A DNA stretch of 6,398 nucleotides. Source: CAZLBV01 sp964557845 (GTDB taxonomy: Bacteria; Acidobacteriota; Aminicenantia; Aminicenantales; Aminicenantaceae). Below, one piece after another: positions 1-5,322 of the stretch. The DNA is taken from the NCBI GenBank assembly GCA_964557845.1, contig CAZLBV010000331.1, positions 1 through 6,398 on the forward strand, read 5' to 3'. The position numbers were made by a program, and so were the translations under genes. Below the pieces are notes generated by a model that ran no database searches, was not told where the DNA came from, and saw only the letters and a program-made list of their open reading frames with translations. The number at the start of each line of letters is the position of its first letter. Position 1 is the first letter of the stretch.

Positions 1-1080
1 ATCAAGGTGGGCAAAGGTGGTAACCGCCGCGGGGTCTGTAAGGTCATCTGCGGGCACATAAACTGCCTGCACAGAAGTAATGGAGCCCTTCTTGGTAGAG
101 GTTATCCTCTCTTCCAATTCCCCCAGTTCGCTTGCTAAATTTGGTTGATAACCAACTGCAGATGGCATCCTTCCCAGTAGCGCCGACACCTCAGATCCGG
201 CCTGAACAAAACGGAAAATATTGTCGATAAAGAGCAAAATATCCTGATTCATTTCATCCCGGAAATATTCAGCTACAGAGAGGGCGGTCAATCCAACCCT
301 CAGTCTTGCCCCCGGAGGCTCTGTCATCTGACCATATATAAGAGCTGTTTTATCTAAAACGCCGGATTCTTTCATCTCCAGCCAGAGATCATTTCCCTCC
401 CTGGTCCTTTCTCCGATTCCGGCAAAGACTGAATACCCACCGTGTTTTCGGGCCACATTGTGGATCAACTCCATTATAATGACCGTCTTGCCCACTCCTG
501 CGCCGCCGAACAGCCCTATTTTCCCCCCTTTGAGAAAAGGCTGGATAAGATCGATTACTTTGATCCCGGTCTCGAACATCTCCAACTTGGTACTTTGATC
601 CTCAAGCCTGGGGGGCTGGCGATGGATCGGATACCTTTCCTCGGTTTCGATTGGCCCCTGGTAATCGACCGGCTCTCCGATAACATTCATCACCCGGCCT
701 AACGTGGCCTTTCCCACCGGAACCTGGATCGGGCTGTCCGTGTCAATGGCTTTCATCCCGCGCGCCAGACCATCCGTGGGGTGCATAGATACACATCTTA
801 TTTTATCCTCTCCTAAATGCTGTTCTGCCTCCACGATGATATCCACCGGGAAAGGCGTATCAAAACCCTCACTGGTTATACGGATAGCATTATAGATTTC
901 GGGAAGTTCCATCCCCTTGAATTCCACATCCACGACCGGCCCAATGACCTGAACAACCCGGCCAACTTTTCTTTTGCCAGAGTCAGCCTTGCTACCGGCA
1001 TTTATCTTTTTTACTGAACTTGATTTTGCTTTGGATTTATCTTTTTTCTTCTCAGTCGTTTTAACCTTCGTCTTTTTCAT
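1..1080 (-). CDS. atpD: F1Fo ATP synthase subunit beta, partial (3' end beyond window), with Lys-rich N-terminal extension
   Basis: Catalytic subunit of F1, which makes ATP from ADP and phosphate as the gamma shaft rotates. The reverse complement of 1-1080 reads open for 360 codons. After the extension come the N-terminal barrel (GRVVQVIGPVVDVEF, residues 40-54), the Walker A motif GGAGVGKT (192-199), GERTREGND (223-231, with the catalytic Glu224 and Arg225), Walker B LLFID (282-286), and LLGRMPSAVGYQP (301-313). The window ends inside the conserved YVPADDLTDP...TTFAHLD block, so about 150-170 C-terminal residues are missing, including the DELSEED region. Residues 1-38 hold 15 Lys and 1 Arg and have no counterpart in the E. 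coli subunit, which begins about at residue 34 here. No ATG, GTG or TTG codon occurs between codon 2 and Val50 (GTG), so ATG at 1080 is the only credible start. The gene lies 22 nt after atpG. Confidence 0.97.
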   Translation of the reverse strand, partial: MKKTKVKTTEKKKDKSKAKSSSVKKINAGSKADSGKRKVGRVVQVIGPVVDVEFKGMELPEIYNAIRITSEGFDTPFPVDIIVEAEQHLGEDKIRCVSMHPTDGLARGMKAIDTDSPIQVPVGKATLGRVMNVIGEPVDYQGPIETEERYPIHRQPPRLEDQSTKLEMFETGIKVIDLIQPFLKGGKIGLFGGAGVGKTVIIMELIHNVARKHGGYSVFAGIGERTREGNDLWLEMKESGVLDKTALIYGQMTEPPGARLRVGLTALSVAEYFRDEMNQDILLFIDNIFRFVQAGSEVSALLGRMPSAVGYQPNLASELGELEERITSTKKGSITSVQAVYVPADDLTDPAAVTTFAHLD

Positions 1081-1086
1081 TTAAAA

Positions 1087-1096
1087 CTCCCTCTCC
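1087..1096 (-). promoter_or_regulatory. Strong Shine-Dalgarno site of atpD
   Basis: Read on the minus strand, the 22-nt gap after the atpG stop is a long purine run (GGACGGAGAGGGAG) that ends 6 nt before the atpD ATG. It is the richest ribosome-binding site among the gene junctions in this window, which fits the three beta copies per F1. It also supports the upstream start that includes the Lys-rich extension. Confidence 0.75.
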
Positions 1097-1102
1097 GTCC
1101 TT

Positions 1103-1996
1103 CTATTTTTTTGCCAATGCTTCCACCGCAGACATAATTTCCAACAGCTCTTTGGTGATGGTCGCCTGTCTTATTTTGTTTAAAACCAGTGTTAGGCTTT
1201 CTATCAAATCCTCAGCATTTTGGGTAGCATTATCCATGGCCATCATACGGGCCGCATATTCTGCTGCCGAAGATTCATAAAAAAAATGCCTGATCTGTTT
1301 TTCAACGTATTCAGGAAGCAAAGATCTCACCTGCCGGCTCGTCTCCGGCTCCCAATCAGGGAAAACAGAAAATTCTATACCCTGCCTAGATTTCTCTTCT
1401 TTTTTGTCAACTGCAGCTTCAATTTCAATGGGAAGAAGCTTCATTAGGGTGATCTTGGGAGCAAGAATAGATTTGAATTCATTATACATCACATAGACCG
1501 CATCCGTCTGACTAAAAACATACCGTCTTATAATATGCTTTGCTAAATCCTCAAAGTCTTCATCAGAAAATTCTGAAAGATAATCTGAGTAAGATCTATC
1601 AATGGGATAAGTAAACTTTTTGAAAAACAAACCAGCTTTTTTCCCGATCAGGATCAGCCGGATCTCGGCTTCTTCGCTTTTTTCTTTAAAAAATTCCTTG
1701 GCCGCCTCCAGCAGGTTTGCGTTAAAGGCCCCGCATAATCCCTTGTCCGAAGAAATAACCAAACCTAAGATCCTCTTCTCCTTCCTTATCTCAAGTAAAG
1801 GATGACTCTCCCTCGGCGCCCACCGGGCTATTTCCGCCAGCAGCTCAGGATGATTGTGCCAGTAAGGCCTGGCTTCCAGTACGATCCTCTGGGCTTTTTT
1901 AAATTTAGCGGTCGCAACTGTTTTCATGGCTTGGGTTATCTGTTGGGTGTTGCGCACGCTTTTGATGCGCCTCCGGAGATCTATCAGAGCCGGCAT
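1103..1996 (-). CDS. atpG: F1Fo ATP synthase subunit gamma (central stalk)
   Basis: Forms the rotating central shaft of F1, whose two terminal helices form a coiled coil inside the alpha3beta3 ring. The 297-residue product matches the family's usual length of about 285-300. The N-terminal helix has the conserved block RRRIKSVRNTQQITQAMKTV (residues 8-27). SSDKGLCGAFNANL (about 82-95) is the family's central-domain signature. The C-terminal helix carries AARMMAMDNATQNAEDLI (about 248-265) and then LNKIRQATITKELLEIMSAVEAL. Both helices needed for rotation are therefore complete. The start codon overlaps the atpA stop by one base (TGATG), with AAGGA about 6 nt upstream, so translation is probably coupled to atpA. 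Nothing is unusual in the sequence. Confidence 0.98.
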   Translation of the reverse strand: MPALIDLRRRIKSVRNTQQITQAMKTVATAKFKKAQRIVLEARPYWHNHPELLAEIARWAPRESHPLLEIRKEKRILGLVISSDKGLCGAFNANLLEAAKEFFKEKSEEAEIRLILIGKKAGLFFKKFTYPIDRSYSDYLSEFSDEDFEDLAKHIIRRYVFSQTDAVYVMYNEFKSILAPKITLMKLLPIEIEAAVDKKEEKSRQGIEFSVFPDWEPETSRQVRSLLPEYVEKQIRHFFYESSAAEYAARMMAMDNATQNAEDLIESLTLVLNKIRQATITKELLEIMSAVEALAKK

Positions 1997-3516
1997 CAGT
2001 CTTCCTTTTCTTCAGTGTAGATCTGGTTGAATTCTTTCAGGACTTTACTGATTTCTTCATCCATCTGGCCATCGATCTTTTTTTTCTCCGCGATCGTCTT
2101 AAGTAAATCAGTATGTTCCAAATCAAAGTATTCATACAGGCGTTTTTCGTAATCCTTTACCTTGGAAACGGGTATCTTGTCCAGAAAACCCCTATTGCCG
2201 GCATAGATTATCAGAATTTGCTTTTCCACAGGGAGAGGATTGTATTGACCTTGCTTTAAGATCTCGGTCAATCTTTCACCCCTATCCAACTGTGCCTGGC
2301 TGGCTTTATCCAGCTCCGTACCGAACTGAGCAAAGGTCACCAGCTCCCGATATTGAGCAAGATCAAGCCTAAGCTTTCCTGCCACCTGTTTCATGGCTTT
2401 GATCTGGGCACTGCCTCCTACCCTGGACACAGAGATTCCTACATTAATAGCTGGCCGGACACCGGCATTAAACAACTCCGGTTCCAGATAGATCTGCCCG
2501 TCCGTTATCGAGATCACATTAGTCGGGATGTATCCGGACACATCGCCAGCCTGGGTCTCGATAATGGGAAGAGCCGTAAGGGATCCTCCTCCCTTTTCAT
2601 CATTTAGTTTGGCCGCCCTCTCCAGCAGACGTGAATGAAGATAAAATACATCTCCGGGGTAAGCTTCTCTTCCGGGAGGCCGCCTTAAGAGCAGGGAAAT
2701 CTCCCGGTAAGCAGCCGCATGTTTGGACAAATCATCGTAGATCACCAGGGCATGCTGTCCATTATCACGAAAATATTCACCAATGGCACAACCGCTGTAG
2801 GGAGCCAGATACTGCAGGGATGAGGAGTCACTAGCAGACGCAGCCACAATTATGGAATAATCCATGGCTCCGTTATCTTCCAGCGCTTTTATCAAATAAG
2901 CAATGGTTGAATTTTTTTGTCCGATAGCAACATAGATACAGACCACATCTTTACCTTTTTGATTGATAATGGTATCAATCGCAATTGCGGTCTTACCGGT
3001 CTGACGGTCACCAATGATCAGCTCTCTCTGTCCCCGGCCTATTGGGATCATGGAATCAATGGCTTTTATTCCGGTTTGAAGAGGATGTTTGACCGGCATT
3101 CTGTCTAATACACCTGGCGCCAACCTCTCGACCACCATTTGCGCTTCGCTTTTGATCGGACCTTTATCATCCAGGGGCTGGCCCAAAGGATCCACAACCC
3201 TGCCTTTCATAGCTGGTCCGGAAGGAACCTGCATGATCTTATGGGTGCGCTTGACCTGATCCCCCTCCTTTATCATATGACTCTCCCCCAGCAAAACCGC
3301 TCCTACATTATCCTCTTCTAGATTCAAAGCCAGTCCATATACATTCCTGGGAAACTCAAGAAGCTCATTGTACATGACATAATCAAGGCCATATATACTG
3401 GCGATCCCATCTCCGACAGAAGTTACGGTTCCGACCTCTCTTATATCGACATCGGATTTGTACCCTTCGATCTGTTTCTGAATGATCTTACTTATTTCAT
3501 CGGCCTTTATTTCCAT
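1996..3516 (-). CDS. atpA: F1Fo ATP synthase subunit alpha
   Basis: Non-catalytic nucleotide-binding subunit of the alpha3beta3 hexamer. It also anchors the delta subunit through its N-terminal helix. At 506 residues it is full length for the family. In order there are an N-terminal amphipathic helix (about 1-25), the barrel domain with GTVTSVGDGIASIYGL (29-44), Walker A GDRQTGKT (169-176), Walker B LVIYDDL (257-263), RRPPGREAYPGDVFYLHSRL (278-297), and the alpha/beta signature PAINVGISVS (355-364). Arg365 follows, the arginine finger that reaches into the catalytic beta site (E. coli Arg376 region, the SVSRVGG motif). All key residues are present, so an active enzyme is expected. It starts 8 nt after atpH, and its stop overlaps the atpG start by one base. 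Confidence 0.99.
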   Translation of the reverse strand: MEIKADEISKIIQKQIEGYKSDVDIREVGTVTSVGDGIASIYGLDYVMYNELLEFPRNVYGLALNLEEDNVGAVLLGESHMIKEGDQVKRTHKIMQVPSGPAMKGRVVDPLGQPLDDKGPIKSEAQMVVERLAPGVLDRMPVKHPLQTGIKAIDSMIPIGRGQRELIIGDRQTGKTAIAIDTIINQKGKDVVCIYVAIGQKNSTIAYLIKALEDNGAMDYSIIVAASASDSSSLQYLAPYSGCAIGEYFRDNGQHALVIYDDLSKHAAAYREISLLLRRPPGREAYPGDVFYLHSRLLERAAKLNDEKGGGSLTALPIIETQAGDVSGYIPTNVISITDGQIYLEPELFNAGVRPAINVGISVSRVGGSAQIKAMKQVAGKLRLDLAQYRELVTFAQFGTELDKASQAQLDRGERLTEILKQGQYNPLPVEKQILIIYAGNRGFLDKIPVSKVKDYEKRLYEYFDLEHTDLLKTIAEKKKIDGQMDEEISKVLKEFNQIYTEEKED

Positions 3517-3523
3517 TTTTATA

Positions 3524-3530
3524 CCTAACC
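3524..3530 (-). promoter_or_regulatory. Shine-Dalgarno site of atpA, overlapping the atpH stop codon
   Basis: On the minus strand the end of atpH reads GGTTAGG, where TAG is the delta stop and AGG sits 7 nt before the atpA ATG. Placing the alpha ribosome-binding site inside the upstream stop codon suggests that ribosomes terminating on atpH help start atpA. The match is short, so this rests partly on position. Confidence 0.5.
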
Positions 3531-4067
3531 TTGCTTGATTTTTTCCATAAGATTATTGAGATCCCCTTTAAGGGAAACATCATAAACAACATTGTCTTTT
3601 ATGATGGAAAGGCCCCCGATCAACGAAGGGTCCTCCCTGAACTTAAGTGCTACAGGCGCCTTTTCCAGCTTTTCAAGTTTTTTTGAGAGCTTTTTTATCT
3701 GACTTTCAGTCAAAGGGATCACAGAGAATACTTCAAAAGTGGATATCCCCCTTTTTTCATTCCACATATCCGGCAGAAGCTCCAGAATAGCAGGGAGCAG
3801 TTCCATGCGTCCATGCTCCAATAAAAGCAGTATAAACCTCTCCACCTTTGGATCAAGGGACACGCTGCTGAGAATTTCTCCAGCCAATTTTTTTTTCTTG
3901 GTCGTTGAAAGGAACGGCTGCTTGAACAGATCATCCAGTTCCTCGTGGTCGCTAAAAATCTGGTTGATCTGGTTTAATTGATTGCTGAGGGCAGTATATT
4001 CCTTTTCATCCGCAATAGAATTCATTAATCCCTGCGCGTATCTTTTACTTAGCTTGCGATTCCTCAT
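3525..4067 (-). CDS. atpH: F1Fo ATP synthase subunit delta (OSCP homologue)
   Basis: Sits on top of F1 and ties the peripheral stalk (b/b') to an alpha subunit, so that torque is resisted. The 180-residue product has the usual family length. The N-terminal helical domain begins with KLSKRYAQGLMNSI (about 5-18), equivalent to the family's RPYAKAL-type start, followed by helices such as PKVERFILLLLEHGRMELLP (73-92). The C-terminal domain has the conserved EDPSLIGGLSI (145-155) and ends in DVSLKGDLNNLMEKI. The chosen ATG lies inside atpF, giving a 23-nt overlap. This start places the RYA motif where the family has it, and the overlap points to translational coupling with atpF. No strong Shine-Dalgarno precedes it (GGATAAG at best). 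Sequence divergence is normal for this fast-evolving subunit. Confidence 0.95.
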   Translation of the reverse strand: MRNRKLSKRYAQGLMNSIADEKEYTALSNQLNQINQIFSDHEELDDLFKQPFLSTTKKKKLAGEILSSVSLDPKVERFILLLLEHGRMELLPAILELLPDMWNEKRGISTFEVFSVIPLTESQIKKLSKKLEKLEKAPVALKFREDPSLIGGLSIIKDNVVYDVSLKGDLNNLMEKIKQG

Positions 4068-4629
4068 TTAACTTATCCAGTCTTTCGATCGATCTGTCGA
4101 TCAAGCCGGCATGGATTTTGGGAGTAAGCCTTTCCTTGATCCTATCAGCCGCCTGGTTCACTGCCAGCCGGACGGTATACTCTTTGAGTTCTTGGATAGC
4201 CGTATCCGTCAAGAATGATATTTCCTCGGATGTCAGATTCTTTAATCTAGCAACTTCCTGCCGGGCAGCACTAATTATCCGTTCTTTCTCTTCCAAACCT
4301 TCTTTTTCAGCACTTGATCTGATCTTTATGACCTCGTCCTGAAGTTTTTCCATACGCTTACTCGCCCCAGCTAATTCCGCTTCAGCATCCTTTTTCATGG
4401 TTCTGGCTTTCTTTATAGATCCCCTTATCGCCTCTCCTCTTTCGCCTAAAAATTTGCGCAAAGGTTTATACAGAACGAAAGTCAATCCTCCAAAAAGAAC
4501 AACAAAATTAATGACTTTCCCGATAAAATCGGAGGAATGGGACGAATGTTCGACTTCGTCCGTCGTCATTGCCAGGAAAAAAGGAACCAATAAGAGCAGA
4601 AAAAGAACAACCGGTTTTTTTGTTTTCAT
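4045..4629 (-). CDS. atpF: F1Fo ATP synthase subunit b, with signal-peptide-like N-terminus
   Basis: Peripheral stalk subunit that links the membrane a subunit to delta/alpha as part of the stator. The 194-residue product is longer than the typical 155-170. Two hydrophobic stretches are visible. The first, after a KTKK positive start (residues 7-21, VVLFLLLLVPFFLAM), looks like a signal peptide or extra membrane helix. The second (35-54) is the usual b-subunit membrane anchor, followed by the conserved YKPLRKFLGERGEAIRGSI (54-72). Between them is a short polar loop rich in Ser, His, Glu and Asp (22-34). From about residue 65 to the end it is a charged helical coiled coil. Its ATG overlaps the atpF' stop as ATGA, and its end overlaps atpH by 23 nt. 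GGAAGA immediately precedes the start. Which of the two b-type genes is called b and which b' is a convention. I use b for this longer, downstream copy. Confidence 0.92.
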   Translation of the reverse strand: MKTKKPVVLFLLLLVPFFLAMTTDEVEHSSHSSDFIGKVINFVVLFGGLTFVLYKPLRKFLGERGEAIRGSIKKARTMKKDAEAELAGASKRMEKLQDEVIKIRSSAEKEGLEEKERIISAARQEVARLKNLTSEEISFLTDTAIQELKEYTVRLAVNQAADRIKERLTPKIHAGLIDRSIERLDKLNEESQAK

Positions 4630-5045
4630 TCTTCCAGCAGCCTTTTTTCGATCTCTTCAGACAGATCCTTGCTCTTCCTCTCCAGATCTTTTTTTAATTC
4701 AGATAACTTCATTTCCATTTCTTTTTTTGCCTGGCTCACTTGAGAACGACATTCTGCCGATATCTCTTCCAGCATCCTTTCTTTCTCTTTAAGTGCATCC
4801 CGGCTCAATTGCTCTCTGGTTTTACGGGAGGACGTACGGGCATTTTTTATGTCTTCCTCGATCTTATTTAAAATATGAGCATATTCCTGTTTGGCTTGTT
4901 CGCAAGCTATTTCATCCAGAGTTATATCTTCTTCTCTTTTGTTCATAACCTTGCGTAAAGGATTAAAAAATATCTTGGTAAGTACAGCGAGAAGTATCCA
5001 AATGATAAAAAAAACAACCAGGAAACTTATGTCTATTGAAAGCAT
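4626..5045 (-). CDS. atpF': F1Fo ATP synthase subunit b' (second b-type stalk subunit)
   Basis: Second peripheral stalk subunit, expected to pair with the neighbouring b as a b/b' heterodimer. The 139 residues contain one N-terminal membrane helix (about 5-27, ISFLVVFFIIWILLAVLTKIF). The conserved FFNPLRKVMNKREEDI (26-41) follows, where b proteins have F-x-P-I-x-x-x-x-x-x-R. The remainder is a long, strongly charged coiled coil rich in Lys, Glu and Arg that runs to the C-terminus. The product has no signal-peptide-like segment, in contrast to the downstream b. It is the first gene of the atp cluster. The ATG is preceded by AAAGG only 3 nt away, a tight spacing, but the start is fixed by the membrane helix, which begins right after it. 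The identification rests on topology, motif and operon position, as b-type subunits are weakly conserved. Confidence 0.92.
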   Translation of the reverse strand: MLSIDISFLVVFFIIWILLAVLTKIFFNPLRKVMNKREEDITLDEIACEQAKQEYAHILNKIEEDIKNARTSSRKTREQLSRDALKEKERMLEEISAECRSQVSQAKKEMEMKLSELKKDLERKSKDLSEEIEKRLLEE

Positions 5046-5119
5046 AAACCTTTACATCTCTGAATTATTCATACAAAATATCGATGGTAACATTAACCAA
5101 ATAGTTATCAAAAATTTGT

Positions 5120-5150
5120 AATATATATATTTTATTGGCGAAAAATGTAA
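5120..5150 (-). promoter_or_regulatory. Possible sigma70-type promoter of the atp cluster
   Basis: On the minus strand TTACAT (5150-5145) is followed after 17 nt by TATATA (5127-5122), or after 19 nt by TATATT (5125-5120), within an AT-rich tract. A start of transcription near 5113 would leave a leader of about 70 nt before atpF'. The -35 match to TTGACA is poor, and AT-rich DNA produces such matches by chance. A second candidate lies further upstream: TTGATT and TGTACT, 17 nt apart, at about 5252-5224. Confidence 0.25.
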
Positions 5151-5167
5151 GGTTAAATGTAACATTT
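5143..5167. repeat. Direct repeat AAATGTAA x2 merging into inverted repeat AAATGT-A-ACATTT
   Basis: On the plus strand AAATGTAA occurs at 5143-5150 and again at 5155-5162, 12 bases apart start to start. The second copy forms a perfect 6-bp inverted repeat with one central base (5155-5167). A related AAATGTTAA lies at 5210-5218. One copy coincides with the possible -35 element, so an operator is conceivable. The words are AT-rich and short, so chance is a real alternative. Confidence 0.35.
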
Positions 5168-5192
5168 TCCTTGAAAAAATACAATCCCTCAA

Positions 5193-5202
5193 TGATTAAT
5201 CA
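5193..5202. repeat. Perfect 10-bp palindrome TGATTAATCA
   Basis: The sequence equals its own reverse complement. It lies about 150 bases upstream of atpF' and upstream of the possible promoter. The half-site TGAT/ATCA resembles those of FNR/CRP-type regulators, but the spacer is 2 bases instead of 4, so the site does not fit that family as it stands. Confidence 0.3.
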
Positions 5203-5217
5203 GGAACGCAAATGTTA

Positions 5218-5268
5218 AGGGGTAGTACATTTGAACACTACTCTTGAATCAAAAAAAATCCTACCCTT
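5218..5268. repeat. Imperfect inverted repeat around an A8/T8 tract
   Basis: The arms are AGGGGTAG (5218-5225) and CTACCCTT (5261-5268). They form six Watson-Crick pairs at the loop side, then one G-T pair and one further A-T pair, with a loop of about 35 bases that contains the A8 tract (T8 on the minus strand). A competing small hairpin, GTAGT (5222-5226) with ACTAC (5237-5241), uses the same GTAG bases. The two structures are therefore mutually exclusive. The long loop makes the stem weak, and the T-run is inside the loop, so it is not a standard terminator. Confidence 0.3.
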
Positions 5269-5322
5269 ATGCCGCCCTAAGAAAATCTAACGTGTTGGTG
5301 AGCTTAAGACCAAAAAAGCAGC

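Larger units (their letters stand above)
5046..5322 (-). other. Intergenic region between folC and the atp cluster, likely atp leader
   Basis: This is the only sizeable gap in the window. It is clearly more AT-rich than the flanking genes, has no open frame with coding character on either strand, and shows no tRNA- or rRNA-like sequence. It contains a run of alternating AT (5121-5130), an A8 tract on the plus strand (5251-5258), two copies of AAATGTAA, a 13-base inverted repeat, a 10-base palindrome and a longer imperfect inverted repeat, listed separately. It most likely holds the promoter and 5' leader of the atp genes. No convincing terminator for folC is visible, so read-through from folC is also possible. 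Confidence 0.6.

Noticed and set aside
442..895. Plus-strand open frames opposite atpD
   Set aside because: The minus strand here encodes an uninterrupted, highly conserved beta subunit. The plus-strand frames are complements of it with no family resemblance.
1021..1080. Lys-rich beta N-terminus as a frameshift or mis-called start
   Set aside because: The frame is open and continuous from the ATG into the conserved beta sequence, a strong Shine-Dalgarno sits upstream, and no alternative start codon exists before residue 50.
3719..3934. Second minus-strand frame inside atpH
   Set aside because: It is out of frame with a full-length delta subunit, rich in Cys and Trp, and has no motif or ribosome-binding site.
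4397..4792. Plus-strand open frame of 131 codons
   Set aside because: It lies antisense across the b/b' junction, has low-complexity Ser/Leu/Phe composition expected from the complement of Lys/Glu-rich coiled coils, and shows no recognisable motif.
5121..5130. Alternating AT run as a microsatellite or mobile-element scar
   Set aside because: It is only ten bases long, within generally AT-rich intergenic DNA, with no flanking target duplication or inverted ends.
5251..5258. T8 tract (minus strand) as a rho-independent terminator of folC
   Set aside because: The only stem directly before it is a 4-bp CTTA/TAAG pairing with an 8-base loop, too weak and not adjacent to the T-run.
5312..5317. 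T6 tract just after the folC stop as a terminator
   Set aside because: No GC-rich inverted repeat precedes it. The flanking bases belong to the end of folC and do not pair.
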